A stretch of DNA of 64,000 nt. It comes from Tubulanus polymorphus (Eukaryota; Nemertea; Palaeonemertea; Tubulaniformes; Tubulanidae). How positions within the stretch are numbered: position 1 is the first letter of the stretch; each line of letters begins with the position of its first letter. The position numbers were made by a program, and so were the translations under genes. The stretch covers positions 3,808,916-3,872,915 of the forward strand of contig NC_134032.1 of assembly GCF_964204645.1 (NCBI RefSeq). The letters run 5' to 3'. The notes under the pieces were generated by a model. The model made no database searches, was not told where the DNA came from, and saw nothing but the letters and a program-made list of their open reading frames with translations. This document shows positions 1 to 11,399 of the stretch, piece after piece.

Positions 1-893
1 ATTCAATCAAATGATATCACAAGTGATTTAAAATCGGGAATGGGGATGAATCTAGGAGCAATAGGTTGCGATCCTTGTGGCAAAGGAAAATAGCAGTTTA
101 TTGAAAAGGTACTTCCAAAGGTTTGATATTTTACTACATCTGATTAACTAAGACAATCTCTTAAAACCATTGAACTGCAAAGTTTTGATCCCTAGAAATA
201 ATTTCTTAGGAGAAAAACAACTCGTCTCTATCTTTCAGTGGCGACGAGTAGCACATTTTGAAAAGTTTAAAAGAGCCTTTGTTACAAATTCATTTTGAAT
301 AACTGAATTTTATGAAGAGCAGCCATTTTACAGTGATTAGTGCCAGATTCTTGTTTTGAAATATGGCTATGCGCCTTTCTAAAATGCAATTGCACGAACC
401 GTGTGTCCTTTTCATATTCATTTTGCCCATGCTCGTGAACCTTCTTCAACGTTTAGGCTAATTTGTAGTTACTTTTTCCATTTTCAAATGAACCGATACC
501 TATACCCGCCTTTTTCAAATTGCTCCAACTTTCCAGTTGCATTGCCAGTAAGTCGGTATCATATTTCACTGATATCCCGGAAATTCTACACGTAACTGAA
601 TTATCAGCAGATGAAAAGTGAAAAGAAATATTCAGAATTTGAGGGTCTTGTTCAGGACCACCAAGATAGCCCTTGGGCCAAAAGTTGTTTTCTCGTCCAA
701 AGTTGATTTCAATTACAATTACAATTACAATAAGTTAATTTAGTCCAGAATTATGAAATTGCACAAAGCAGAAAATTATTTTACAACATACCTCGCAGCA
801 TTCAATTTACATTAAGAATGTGTTAAACATTTGCGTATATGCAACGCCAGTTTTTTAAGGGTTTGGCAATTTAAATTAAAAAAAATTGTGCAA
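1..893. other. intergenic, nothing recognised
   Basis: AT-rich sequence with only short chance reading frames. I see no conserved protein motif, RNA gene or clear repeat here, apart from a short run of ATTACA copies near 712-730. Confidence 0.5.
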
Positions 894-1055
894 CTAACTG
901 GGGAATCGTTCCGGGATGTATCTAGCTCTGAATTCCTGGAAGGACGGGCAGACGAGTAAAAAGTGATACTCGTCTCCTACCGCCTCTAAATCACTATTTT
1001 GGCACAGCCTATTGACACGGGCGATTCCGCGCCACTACCAGAATTCCACCGGTAG
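894..1055 (-). pseudogene. C-terminal fragment of a non-LTR (LINE) reverse transcriptase
   Basis: Read on the minus strand, one frame gives WRGIARVNRLC followed by VGDEYHFLLVCPSF. This is the C-terminal tail found after the reverse transcriptase domain in many animal LINEs, usually of the form WRGI..R.R.C...C, then an acidic patch, EYHFLL.CP.Y and R. The frame carries one internal TAG just before WRGI and ends at 894-896. No upstream RT or endonuclease is attached, so this is a dead scrap. The family call rests on this short motif block only; the clade of LINE cannot be decided. Confidence 0.6.
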
Positions 1056-2470
1056 CCTGTGATTGAGCATCTAACTCTACATAAAGTGGGTGCTAAAATC
1101 AAGCTGTTTTCAGCGATGCCTCGACAAATATTTTTTATTGCACAACCTTTCTTTGAAACAATAGGAAATATTGTGACCAGAATCAGCCACCATAGGAAAC
1201 ATCCGAAACTGATCTCATTATTTCAGATGTCACTCAAGTTCAGAGGTGTCTGGAAGAAACGTATAAAAAAAATGATCGACGTTGAAAATGACTAACAAAG
1301 AGGTTTGGTGGAGCGACGAATTACTCAATTTCAACAACTTATTCACCAATGAACACTCGAAAATTCTACCCCAAAACGAAACCCGATGATAAATGAAGAA
1401 AGTGAGGAGCAAAGAGTGATTTTACCCGGTAATTTCAGGAAGCTTTTGCAACTCGCTATAAAAAAGACGTCCAGAAATTCTTACAGAATATTGTGTTTTG
1501 ATGATCCTCTAATCTAGCAATGCGAAATTCCCGTTTCTTGTTGGATATGAGCGTATATCCATATTCCTCTGGTTATACTGGATGAAATAATTTGGGAATT
1601 GTAAGTTATTAAATTTGAACATGAATAGTTAGAATTTTGTAATATGTTTCAATTTTAGGATATTGAATTTCTTGAAGATAGGATCAGTGTGTTCTAGATA
1701 GTGGGACGTATTGTTAATTATTATTGCTTTTTGCAATAAAATGAGTGGATTTATTGCATAATTACTACCCCGGATTAAGTTACAATATAAATCGGAATAA
1801 TGTTTAAAAGGAACTATATTGGATGGTCGAAACGAGACGTCATGAACGGAGTTAACGCGTGTTTAGATATGTTCAGTTTTTTAATTCGACGAGGAGACAC
1901 GGTTTCTACAAAATACAAATTGTAAACATACTAAGTCTACGCAAATACTCCAAGCCTTAATTAACATGTTTAATTAATATGCAAACTAGCTACGAAATTC
2001 ATATATAAATGAAGAAGTTTCAAGTTTATGAAGTATGCGGAAAAAACGATAAATTTAAGCGCTCTTATAGCAAATAAATGTTGACAAATTATAAAGAGAA
2101 ATAAGGCGAAACTTATCCTGAAATTGGCTGCAAAAATGTAAACTACGAGCTTTCAAATCGTTGAATCTTGACAGAAATTTACACAAAACGTCGACGAACG
2201 TCTTGATACATTACAAAATTAATAGTACATGTACTTACAACACATTATTCCTGCAGAGATTTATTCCAGAGCGAACGATACTCGTCCTGCCGACTTACAG
2301 AATGGACTGACACCCAAAAAGCGCGCATTTCGACTTTTGTACCTCAACTAAGCATTAAACTCACAAACCGTGAAAATACATTTGTCAGATTTTCTAAATC
2401 TGTTTACAATACGAGTTGACTTAGAATTCAGATCAGAACTAAAATAACTAAACTATACATACGCACATTA
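1056..2470. other. intergenic, nothing recognised
   Basis: About 1.4 kb of AT-rich DNA. The reading frames near 1059-1412 lie on both strands and show no domain-like composition. No gene, RNA or ordered repeat is supported. Confidence 0.45.
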
Positions 2471-2471
2471 C

Positions 2472-2555
2472 AGGAACTGCTTTTTTTTAACAGTATAAAT
2501 AAGCTTTTTTCACAAGCAAGGAAGTACATTTTGAACTCGTGAATGGTGGAACCCC
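2472..2555 (+). repeat. direct repeat pair, copy 1 (partner at 3183-3270)
   Basis: The block beginning AGGAACTGCTTTTT and ending near GTGAATGG recurs about 710 bp downstream with roughly 85% identity. It includes a shared ATAAGCTT segment and a shared AAGGAAGTA segment. It is probably part of a larger dispersed repeat. Confidence 0.6.
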
Positions 2556-2762
2556 GCTTATTCACCCCCGCTTTTTTCTTCATGTCATTTCCAGCAGCAA
2601 GGATTTTAAAATTTTAAAAATTTGAAATTAAGAAAAAAAAGGCTTGTCACTATAGAGGCGCTGGATTTAACGAGATAACACAAATACAGTTTATATCTAC
2701 TCTGTACCGAATTCCACGTACTTGAAATATTCATGTAACTGTATAGTCAAACAGTATTAACT

Positions 2763-2960
2763 CTATAAGGTGTTTATGCTTTCATTTGTTTTCCTAAACC
2801 AAAATCTCAACTGGAACTGGGAAGTGAGGACGTCGATGGATAAAGCAATATACAGGGAGAAACCGGCGATAACAACGAAAAACAAGAGGTTCACGGACCT
2901 TGAGACTTCTTCGAGATAATCGGAAGTTCCAGTTTGGGAAAAGGAACAGGTCCCGCCTTG
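2763..2960 (-). CDS. possible terminal exon of an unidentified membrane protein
   Basis: On the minus strand a plausible acceptor (GCCTGCACAG) precedes a 66-codon open stretch ending in TAG at 2763-2765. The translation contains a hydrophobic segment, SVNLLFFVVIAGFSLYIAL, flanked by polar residues. It would suit one transmembrane helix near the C terminus. A second frame through the same DNA is also open, which weakens the case. No upstream exon was found and I do not recognise the family, so no function is proposed. The chief alternative is a chance open frame. Confidence 0.22.
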   Translation of the reverse strand, partial: QGGTCSFSQTGTSDYLEEVSRSVNLLFFVVIAGFSLYIALSIDVLTSQFQLRFWFRKTNESINTL

Positions 2961-3182
2961 CTGTGCAGGCTGGATCAATGTATCTCAACGTATCAATTAC
3001 AATTACATGTATAACAAATAATACATGTCACCACTTGTGCTGAAATGTAATTTGTAATTCAATACTGTCTTAATTGTAAAAGTAATACTTGTTTTCTGGC
3101 CTTATTTTCTCAAAGATCCGCATGAATTTTCGTAGTACTGATATCCGCGAACAAAAAAAAAATATTATTATAGAATGTTTAA

Positions 3183-3270
3183 AAGGAACTGCTTTTTCAT
3201 AATAGTATGAATAAGCTTATTTCACAAACAAGGAAGTAGTACATTTTGAACTTGTGAATGGCGAAACCCA
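3183..3270 (+). repeat. direct repeat pair, copy 2 (partner at 2472-2555)
   Basis: Second copy of the block described at 2472. It has the same order of landmarks (GGAACTGC, ATAAGCTT, AAGGAAGTA, GTGAATGG) and small indels. Confidence 0.6.
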
Positions 3271-3494
3271 TTCACAGTAACTGGTAATTTGGAAATTCTC
3301 GGAGCCTTGCTTCTTTATTTATTTATGAAATGACGTCACGAACTTCCAGATTTTCGCAAGTCCGCGCCATGATTGGCGATTGCTATTTCCACCTGTGCTA
3401 TCTTTAAGTAATTCTAAGTTTAAAATACGATGCACAGTACATCCATAGAATCTACGAAGAGAAAGAGACTGTTATATTACTATCAGAGTTTAAC

Positions 3495-3628
3495 ATTTCG
3501 TTTAAAAGCTGTTAGTGGTCGAATCTAATAGATGGTTTTTACGTGACGAAACTAAGTGGAAAATATGTTAAAATGATAATCAGTGGGAATACAATAGGGT
3601 TTATGCGGAGGCAGCAGAAACCCTAATA
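3495..3628 (+). repeat. dispersed repeat with terminal hairpin, copy 1 (partner at 45624-45766)
   Basis: This block is repeated at 45624-45766, in the same orientation. Both copies share an AGCTGTT..GTAGTCGAATCT-like start and finish with a stem-loop in which AGGGTTT.TGC pairs with GCAGAAACCCT, followed by AAT. A terminal hairpin is seen in several non-autonomous elements, including Helitron ends. The other end and any CTRR motif were not established. Confidence 0.55.
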
Positions 3629-3639
3629 AAGAATGATAA

Positions 3640-4910
3640 GAACGCTTTACTAGACAATGACTGTCAGACCCCCCTACTTTACCCAAACACTCTTCAATTA
3701 GACTTCCCTATGAATAAGCTCATTTCAACTTATTTCCACGTCTTCGAAAACTCGGTGACAGTGAACATCATTAGAATTATATACGTAGATATTGACTTGG
3801 TATTTCAACCGAATTTTTCTGTAACTCAACCGTTATTTGCTTCAACTGATAGAACAGGAATTCCTATTGGAATCGATAGTGCCAAATAACTCACACAAGT
3901 CTTTCTTCGCGCATTGGCATCGCATAAGAACAAAAACAAAGGCATCCCCATCCGGTATCAGCCCAATTGCTCATTTGGCCAAAAAGGATAATATTTCAGT
4001 TCCGGATGATTTACCAATAACATCAGTCTAAATAAATGCTACGTATTTATGATTATTACGTACTCTATACTTATTCATCATCGAGATCTTAAATCATTAC
4101 TCAGTGATTTGATGAAAACTCTTCTGTAGAGGTTGATAAGTATAATATCTCAATCTATGCTTTCAACGTTCGTAGTTGTAACGTGAATTTTGAACCATTT
4201 TCATATCTTTTGAACAATTTGAAAGCAGACTTTTCTAAAAACCTTTCAAACCTGGACAAACGAACTGCATGATAATCAGAGGTTTTACAGATTCCAAGGC
4301 ATGAAAAGCGTTATAAGTTTTTAAGAAAATTTTAAGATTTTAAAAAATTGTCAGGGGGTAGGATTTTTAGATACATTTTTTACGTAAAATTTAGACCAAA
4401 TCTATATGAAGACAAAAATAGTTTTAAATGCCTCTTTATATATAAATATATCGATTTTGAAAAAAGAAAGAAATAGTTAATTGGTTTGATCTACCAACCA
4501 CCAACACAAAACAAAGCAGCGATGGCTTAAACAATTTATCATTTCATTCCACTTTTAGAGAAACTCAATACAGAAAACGAAGTAGGCATTCTAATGGGCT
4601 ATTTCAGTTAGTAGAGTATCATATCATAAAAAGATGGATATATATGGGAAATGATAAGGATGCACAGGGAAATGATCTACTGAACATTATAACAAGGGCA
4701 ACGTATTAGGTGGGCCTACGTTAGAAGCAATGTGTACGTATTCAGAATATGGAAGATATTCATTTGAAAATAGCGCAGCTGAAATTGTTGAAGTATTTAA
4801 ATCGATGAAAATGGATTCAAATTCCGTTCATTTGTTTGAACTGAACAAACTGTCTAATTTACGTTGTAATATTCGGTTACTACTGCTGTGAAAACACTTG
4901 TCTCGCTAGT
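3640..4910. other. intergenic, nothing recognised
   Basis: About 1.3 kb of AT-rich sequence. The 64-codon frame at 3837-4031 has no recognisable feature and I treat it as chance. Confidence 0.4.
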
Positions 4911-4915
4911 CCACG

Positions 4916-4976
4916 TATATAATAGCACCCAGCGGAAACAGAATCACAACTGAATTCAGTTAGTTCTACGAAATAC
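4916..4976 (+). promoter_or_regulatory. possible TATA promoter with a 5' untranslated exon
   Basis: TATATAA lies at 4916-4922. About 25-30 bp downstream a purine-rich stretch runs to GAAATAC, followed by a good splice donor (GTGAGT) at 4977. A possible second exon follows near 5077: an acceptor ends in CCAG, then there is an ATG, then GTAAGT at 5103. Downstream exons could not be joined into a convincing protein, so any gene here is either very small or not real. Confidence 0.22.
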
Positions 4977-5825
4977 GTGAGTTAAACGATTTGTTATCAT
5001 TCTAAAGTGGCAGTTCCTAGTTTTGTGCTCTGACGTCTCCCTTTTAAACCCTATAATTTAAAACACCTTTTCCAGGTTTTAATACATTGTCAACGATGAT
5101 CAGTAAGTCGAATATCATAAATCAATTCATTCTAAACATATATTCATTCGAATGTTTTCTAATTCATTAAGTAGCGACTCAATACGTTTCTTACAGATAA
5201 GACTAGGTTTACGGTTAATTAATGAACATGAATTTCTAGGTGAGTTATTAAAGCTTATTCTTCCACTTTGTGGGATTTTTGCGTCAGTGTGCGCCATGGC
5301 TGCAGGCGAAGGAGAACGAAAATTGAGGACCAGAGGATTCGTGTTCGACTGCTTTGTTGATCAAAGTACTGAGTGTTCATATCTTCTTTGAAATAATGAT
5401 GTATGATCATGTAAAAGATTCTGCAGTTGTAGAGACTGACTAGGGCTGTATATTTCAGTTCATACAACGGTAGTTTATTTCTCTCTCTTTATATTGCATG
5501 TCAGCCAAGTACACAGAAAATTGGACCTATTTATTGAGGCACTGTGACTGAGATTAGTAACGGGTTTTTAACCGCTACGTGTACTCAAAACTCAATACCG
5601 AACGAATAAACCTGCTTACAATGCTTAGAATGCATACAAAATGAATACAAAACGTAACCACGTACTCCCGCCCCAAAATTTCGTGAATATAATTATCCCC
5701 TATATAATATTAATATTTCAATATCATTTACATTTATATCTGACATATATTTTCACTAAGTGAAATTAACGTTGGTAAAGAACCTGATTGATAACTAATG
5801 AATGCAAATTACGAGAGTCTCGTGT

Positions 5826-6071
5826 TCAGAAAACAGAATTCACATACACATTTTGTCGTTTCGCTCGGCGGTTACGAACAGCCGTGATTCTTCGATCAGC
5901 AGCAACGGCAGATGCGCGGATTGGACGTTTTCCAACCACAGATCCGTCTACGTTTTCGGTAGGATTCGCCTCGCCTAGCGATCCCGGATCTGCGCATGTT
6001 GTACCATTGGTGAATCCAATGGATGTCCTCAAAGTAGCGTTTCGAACTTTCCAGTCTTTTTCACGACGCAA
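5826..6071 (-). pseudogene. possible C-terminal tail of the adjacent BEL/Pao-like pol
   Basis: This minus-strand open stretch lies directly downstream, in the direction of reading, of the integrase fragment at 6222-6700. It ends in a basic region (VGKRPIRASAVAADRR). A variable, basic tail after integrase would suit the end of an LTR retrotransposon polyprotein. The assignment rests mainly on position, because I do not recognise a diagnostic motif. Confidence 0.3.
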
Positions 6072-6221
6072 CGCGGTGTCGTCCCCTAGACGCCATAGGT
6101 TTCTGGGTCGTCATGAATTTGAAAGACGGAGCCTAATTTAACATTTTCCTGATCTCTCCCGGGCGAAAGATGCCGTTCGCGTAAGCTCAACAAATATTCA
6201 CATTTTGCAGCGACGACAAAA

Positions 6222-6700
6222 TTAACTGAACAATAACCATATATAATTCATACGACGAGTAATCAAATCTCGATAGACACGGAATTCAGGATCACTAAAT
6301 TCCGTCTCGCACACGTAGGCTTGAGGAAACCCTGCAATACGGCGTCCATACTTGAGCATGGACGGCGTGAGCGGCTGAATGTCGGACGCATTGAAGATTG
6401 ATGTCAAAGGCCTATCATTCAGTTGACTTTCAATTTCTATTAACAGTACAATGTAACTAAATTCAAATGTGAGTTTCGATTGACATAAAATCTTTTTGAT
6501 CATGCCTTTAACCAAGCCCACTAGCCGCTCATAAAAACCCCTTGCCAGGGACTACGTTTGGCTATAAACTCCGGTTGAACTCGATCTATTTTCAGCCAAA
6601 TAACTAGCAACCTTATTCGACGAAATTATCTCATTCAAGACTTCATTGGCCGATGTAAAAGTAGATGCATTGTCGGATATGCATTTTCTAGGAACTGACC
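6222..6700 (-). pseudogene. BEL/Pao-type LTR retrotransposon integrase fragment
   Basis: Read on the minus strand, the DNA encodes an SDNAST segment near 6670, which fits the second catalytic Asp of the DDE integrase. Next comes FYERLVGLVKGMIKK, which fits the catalytic Glu region. Then follow IESQLNDRPLTS and LTPSMLKYGR, the characteristic IE..LN.RPLT and LTP.ML.G signature of BEL/Pao integrases. The parts lie in more than one frame and carry stops, so the element is inactive. No long terminal repeats were identified around it. Confidence 0.7.
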
Positions 6701-7372
6701 GATACTACTCGACTGCTAGGCAAATGCAGATGTACGTAGTGGAAGAAAGCATGGTTTACCCTAAATACACTGGCATTTAAAACTTTAATAGCAATTTAAC
6801 GCGCTGTCTGAGATCAGGAATCCAATAAGAGACCATTCAATTAGTACGTACACGCTGAGGGGGAGTGGGTGAGTAGTTAACGTAGAATGCGTATTTGTGT
6901 ATGGTGGAGGGAGCAGGATTTTTAGGTACATTTTTGTTCCGTTTATTTCTGACATCCGACAATAGTGGTTCCGGGACTCAAGGTCACTAGTCTCGCCGCG
7001 TAGTTTGATAGATCTCAACACGTGGCGCACGGAAAACTGAAGATGTCGCAACATAAACTCGAAATCACCAAATCCACAAATGTGTGATACTTTGGCAACG
7101 AAATAGGATAGGTCTCTTTGCCAAATCAGAAATGTCAGCATCGCCGATTCTGCCGTTTGAATGTATTATTCCATCGTCACCGATACATAACTGTAAGTTT
7201 TCAATCAATATATCAGTAACTGGGGCTCAATTATGTAAGAAAACTATTATACCAATATCCGAGTAAAAGATCGAAAGTATTGTATTTGATGATGCTGTGA
7301 TAATATATGGATTGGGGAGTAAAAAAAATCCAGTTCAAAATTCATCGTAAATGAACTAATTTTGACAACGGA
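6701..7372. other. intergenic, nothing recognised
   Basis: A 118-codon minus frame at 6785-7141 and a short plus frame at 7084-7266 overlap here. Neither shows a known motif and both lack convincing start context. I do not call a gene. Confidence 0.35.
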
Positions 7373-8563
7373 CTACCTATCGGTATTGTAGTAGAACAGT
7401 TTTATAAATTGTCTTCTAAAAACTTGTAACGTACCGAAATATATGAAAAAGTTTACGCAGAACAAGACGTTTCGAAATCCGTAAAATATTCCTTCTAATT
7501 CACGCCACAAAAGTATTAGGTAAAACGTTCTAGTAGGGGATCCGTAAAGATTAATACGATGGTTTATCCAGATCACATACATGAGAAATTCGTTGAAGTT
7601 ATGCATTAATTTAGTGACAGTGTTGGGTAGAACACAAATTATATAGACTAAAATGACAACTAGAAGTGTTTTACTAGTCGATGACCGAAAACGTTCTGCT
7701 CCCGTTCTATTCAACATAATAGATTTCTGAGCACGTGATAAACCAGTTAGAATTGATGCTATGATGATCGCAATGGCCGGAAATATCTCCTGAAAGAATA
7801 CTCTTGCCATTGTTATAGTAACATAAAGAAATTGATTCATCCTATAAGACTGCTTGCAGCTGAATTGAGTGAAGGTTTCGTTATATCTACGAACCGCATT
7901 GCGATAAATGTAGATACTTTTACTCGAAGAATCGAGGTTTATGATACAGGAAAACACTATGACACCACATACTATGACGACACGCCGCTTGTAGGTGAAA
8001 TATCTCATATGAAAGAATGGTAAACGTATAGAAACAAATCTTTCAACAGCAATTGCTAAGACTATGTAGTGTGATACTGCTATTGCTTGGTTGTAGGATA
8101 TGTTAACCAACAAACATTTTGGAATTAATTTGTTAGGAAGGTACTGAAAATAATAATAGAAATGGTACAATGATGATGAACACAGTTTGCCATGTTTTGA
8201 CAATGTCATATAGTTATCTCCACATATTTTCGGGTAAAATTGGAATTTTACCAGGATGTATTTCAAATAATATGGAAAGTTGCTCAGCTTGATAAATAAA
8301 ACGATTTGTTCCGAAAACGCGAGAGTTATGAGATAGGGGAACGTGTAACGAACAGTCTGGTATCTGCGACATTTAATCAGTAGAATTATTGTCAGAAAGT
8401 TGAACACACTTCCGAGTGGAAACACTAACAAAGTAAATGTGTAGAAGTTGAGAAGATAAGCGCGTCTAGTGAAACTTCTAAAGGCTGTAATAAAAGCTGG
8501 TGTCCTGGAAGCGTATGACAGTCGTTGGGTTGTAGTAACGGCGATGATAGTAACATTATTCAT
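7373..8563 (-). CDS. rhodopsin-like (class A) GPCR, intact single exon
   Basis: A 396-residue receptor in one exon, located in the plasma membrane and expected to couple an extracellular ligand to G proteins. Seven hydrophobic segments are visible. TM1 carries the conserved Asn in GSVFNFLTIILL. TM2 reads LAFSEQIVLF, where the usual Asp position is replaced. TM3 ends in AVERFVSI, so the DRY motif is ERF. TM6 contains VYIICVLPN, and TM7 reads VNFFIYF in place of NPxxY. The N terminus has NVT and a Thr/Ser-rich stretch suitable for glycosylation, and a Cys in loop 2 (FSCKQ) can pair with the TM3-side Cys. The overall look resembles the FMRFamide-receptor-like or orphan chemosensory expansions of lophotrochozoans, but the ligand is unknown. 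It is not recognisably a close paralog of the other GPCRs here. Confidence 0.85.
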   Translation of the reverse strand: MNNVTIIAVTTTQRLSYASRTPAFITAFRSFTRRAYLLNFYTFTLLVFPLGSVFNFLTIILLIKCRRYQTVRYTFPYLITLAFSEQIVLFIKLSNFPYYLKYILVKFQFYPKICGDNYMTLSKHGKLCSSSLYHFYYYFQYLPNKLIPKCLLVNISYNQAIAVSHYIVLAIAVERFVSIRLPFFHMRYFTYKRRVVIVCGVIVFSCIINLDSSSKSIYIYRNAVRRYNETFTQFSCKQSYRMNQFLYVTITMARVFFQEIFPAIAIIIASILTGLSRAQKSIMLNRTGAERFRSSTSKTLLVVILVYIICVLPNTVTKLMHNFNEFLMYVIWINHRINLYGSPTRTFYLILLWRELEGIFYGFRNVLFCVNFFIYFGTLQVFRRQFIKLFYYNTDR

Positions 8564-9185
8564 TGATGATACCAGCCGTTTAGAATCCGAATGCTACTCG
8601 GTGAACTGCGCAGAAACGCACACGATGCTCCCGTCTCTCAACTGTTATCATTTCTCAACAATCGATATGAAATTACAGTTGAAATGCTCGACATCAAACT
8701 CACCGTAGATAATTATGGAGATACAACGGTACTTCTAATATTACTCATTCTGATCGCTCTGTCGATCTCATACAAAGGTTTCAGTCCTCATAATAAACTC
8801 CTTCTAAAATTTGTCAGTACGCTAGGACCCAAAACCTAACTATGCGCAGTGATTCGTGTTATATTTTATATCAATGTATATTTATTTATATTATATGTGT
8901 ATTTATTTGACGTATATAACATTTTAGACAGAACCACCAAAAATATTTCTAGTATTTTGTATTAACTTTTTACTCTTTTTACTCTCAACTATTGTGGGAT
9001 TTTACATTTATTGTTTCCTTTCCAGTTATCCATGGTTTCAAGTAAGCCTAATTGACTGTTTGTTGAGCTTCGTTGTATAAAACCGTGTTGACCGTTGAAC
9101 AGGATTCTATTAAATTCCCTTCATTTTCTTAAGCATGGTGTAGCTGCTTCGCATACATGCGATCGTGGTCGACACAGTATCCAGA
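8564..9185. other. intergenic, nothing recognised
   Basis: The upstream flank of the minus-strand GPCR. Overlapping frames at 8469-8839 show no motif. An AT-rich stretch around 8860-8930 could hold the receptor promoter, but no element is distinct. Confidence 0.35.
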
Positions 9186-9317
9186 CAAGATCAAGAAGTT
9201 TTCTCCGATCGAAAACAGATGGCCGAAATTAACGGAACTGTCTCTTGGAAATAAGTTGATCTAACTAGTGGAGTCACGCAAGGTAGTATCCTCAGTCATC
9301 TTCTCTTCACTGTCCTG
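9186..9317 (+). pseudogene. LINE reverse transcriptase fragment
   Basis: One plus-strand frame reads FSDRKQMAEINGTVSW, a stop, then GVTQGSILSHLLFTVL. This matches the RT region in which S.R.Q.V.ING..S precedes the GVPQGS.LGPLLF motif that lies a little before the catalytic box. One in-frame TAA and the lack of the FADD box show it is a remnant. It belongs to a non-LTR element; the clade is unresolved. Confidence 0.65.
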
Positions 9318-9469
9318 AGAGGCAGAGTAATCGCAAAGGTACAGGACCGAGTAAATTTCCAAAACGACCTAATCAAGTTGTGTCCCGTACATGGTCAGAA
9401 AAGGCATAATATGGATATCGGATACAAAGAAAATCCAGGTTCGTATTATACCTATTGTGTTCGGGTGTG

Positions 9470-9900
9470 AAGATTACTTTGTTCGAAAAAAGTTTACTCC
9501 GTAATGAAAAGACTATTTAGTTCCACGAAAATCTTTTTCTTTGGAATGAAAAATTTTCGATGGATCAATATACTTGTTTGAACGAAAAACTTAATGTTCC
9601 GACAAGAAAATTTTGTTCGAATGAAAACAATTTTGCTCAATCGAACAATATACTTTTTATAAAAATGAAAAGTTGTTCGAATAAAAAGCTATGTTATTGT
9701 TTGGACGAAAAATTGTTTGTCCCGACAAAAAAAAATTGGTGAACGAAAACAATTTTGTTCGAATAATAGTTTGAATAAAAAGAATTCTGTTCGATCGAAC
9801 ATTTTCGAATTTTTATTTAAAGTTTTGTTCGAACAAAATCATTTTGTTCTGACAAAAAAATTATTTTGAACGAAAAGATTTTCAGACGAAAAAAAGATCT
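9470..9900. repeat. degenerate AT-rich tandem repeat with TTCGAA cores
   Basis: The stretch is built from diverged units of about 25-30 bp containing TTTTGTTCGAA, GAACGAAAA and related words in both orientations. Because the words are nearly self-complementary, the region could fold extensively. No constant unit length holds throughout. Confidence 0.6.
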
Positions 9901-9904
9901 TATC

Positions 9905-10540
9905 ATCCGGGGCTCCGTAGTAACTCATCAGGAATTAATAAAATACAAGTTTCATTAATGATGAAAGACTCAAATGAAACCCATGTTTATAAAGCTGCCT
10001 GCTCAGACGAATGCTAACAGCTTATCAAAAAAAATCTTCATATTAGCTGATGCAGGCCTAAGTATATGCACGTAGGTCTAGCTTCCAGACAAATGAGGCT
10101 TAGACCGATTGCGGTTTAACCCTCGTAAACATCGTATTCCTACACCTCTATTTAACAGGGTTAGATTTCATGGTGTATTCCATTTGTAATATCAATTTCA
10201 TTTTCGGACGAAGAAACAAATCATTTGCGCTACGTGTCATAGCAATGTTGTCGGATTTTCTATTGCAAATTTTGTTTGAATTTCAATCCATGTGTCCGTA
10301 AATAAACACAACAATTATATTGTGTTTGTTTGAAACAGTAAAGCACGTAGGCCTCAAAGTAGCACAACTCAATAAACACTTCAAGCGGCCAAACGGTCTC
10401 AGATCACCAGCGGTATCGGAAATACTGAATCCGAATAACAAGCGTTATTTCAGCTTACGGATAAGCATGTGTTATATACAGTTATTTATCAAATATCCTG
10501 TCGATTTGGTAAAGATCGGTGTATACTGAAAACGATACAT
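9905..10540. other. intergenic, nothing recognised
   Basis: No conserved coding motif. The 69-codon frame at 10320-10529 has no feature that supports a protein. Confidence 0.35.
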
Positions 10541-10542
10541 GG

Positions 10543-11060
10543 TTGAAGCCCGTGGCCGAATCACTGGTAGTAATAAACTAATTTATTTTGGTACCTCGTC
10601 AACACTACAGCTTTTCTCTGCTGCATCTTTCCGGCGTGTTTAGTTTAGGCCTACGACTCGCCGGTACTTTAATGGTACTTAAATGATATATCGTACTAAA
10701 TATCCGTACCATTTTGTAAAGGAAAATAGAATATTGTTAAACTAACTGCCTGAAGCCCGTAGCCAAATCACTGGGAGTAATACATTTATTTGTACTTGAT
10801 TTGATTTTCATGGCGAGGAGAATTCGCAGCGGATCCGCGGAACGACGATGTAAAGACACACGTTGATTCATCGATCTTTACAGCTACAGCTCGACAGTGC
10901 TTATAATATTTAGAGCAGTAAATATCCCGTGGATGATGAAGTGTACAGATGAAGAAGATGGGTAATTGTTAAAATCATTCTTTGAAGACCGCGGCTGAGT
11001 GTGAAGTCATGCGGCAATAAATTTGTTTATCTATACTTGAATTGATAATCGCAGTGACGA
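10543..11060 (+). repeat. three diverged tandem copies of a roughly 210-230 bp unit
   Basis: GAAGCCCGTGGCCGAATCAC at about 10543 recurs as GAAGCCCGTAGCCAAATCAC at about 10753 and more weakly as GAAGACCGCGGCTGAGTG at about 10983. Each is followed by an AATAAA/TTTATTT-type AT stretch and then a GC-richer part. The spacing suggests an old tandem triplication. Confidence 0.5.
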
Positions 11061-11154
11061 GCAGCCTGTGGTGGATTTCGGGATGACGACTCAGAAAACA
11101 TGTACAGTTAGATCGAAAGTCATTTTCATTGCTCGAAAGGCCAATCAATACACA

Positions 11155-11394
11155 CTAACCAGGCGGGGTACGTTTACCTTTTGGCTGCTTACTATAACAG
11201 AACCAGAACGAACCATCTAATTGAAGATGCGCTTTCGGAACATTAGCGCCAATGAGAATTTTTACCTTACTGGGCTCAACTACACTAAGGATCAAGCCTT
11301 TGTAGTGTTCATATTGACAACTTCGAGGATTGTGGAGGATAATTGAGTTCACCTTTATGCGTCCAGGCGATAGTAACAACGACACGTTCCGCAA
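11155..11394 (-). pseudogene. BEL/Pao-like protease-region fragment
   Basis: The minus frame contains EHYKGLILSVVEPSKVKILI and then IGANVPKAHLQLD. It resembles the aspartic-protease end of BEL/Pao polyproteins, where ..L.GI.L......DV.LLIG.D.P.A..PLE precedes the reverse transcriptase. There is no catalytic DTGA-type triad in the fragment and no RT downstream, so it is a remnant. It is in the same orientation as the integrase piece at 6222-6700 but about 4.5 kb away, so whether both come from one insertion is unknown. Confidence 0.5.
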
Positions 11395-11399
11395 TAGAA

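Noticed and set aside
5077-5391. Small multi-exon gene starting at the ATG near 5096
   Set aside because: Alternative joins give either a stop within about ten codons or a short unrecognised peptide; only the TATA/5' exon is listed, at low confidence.
5788-6141. 117-codon plus-strand frame
   Set aside because: It is antisense to the likely tail of the BEL/Pao pol fragment and shows no motif of its own.
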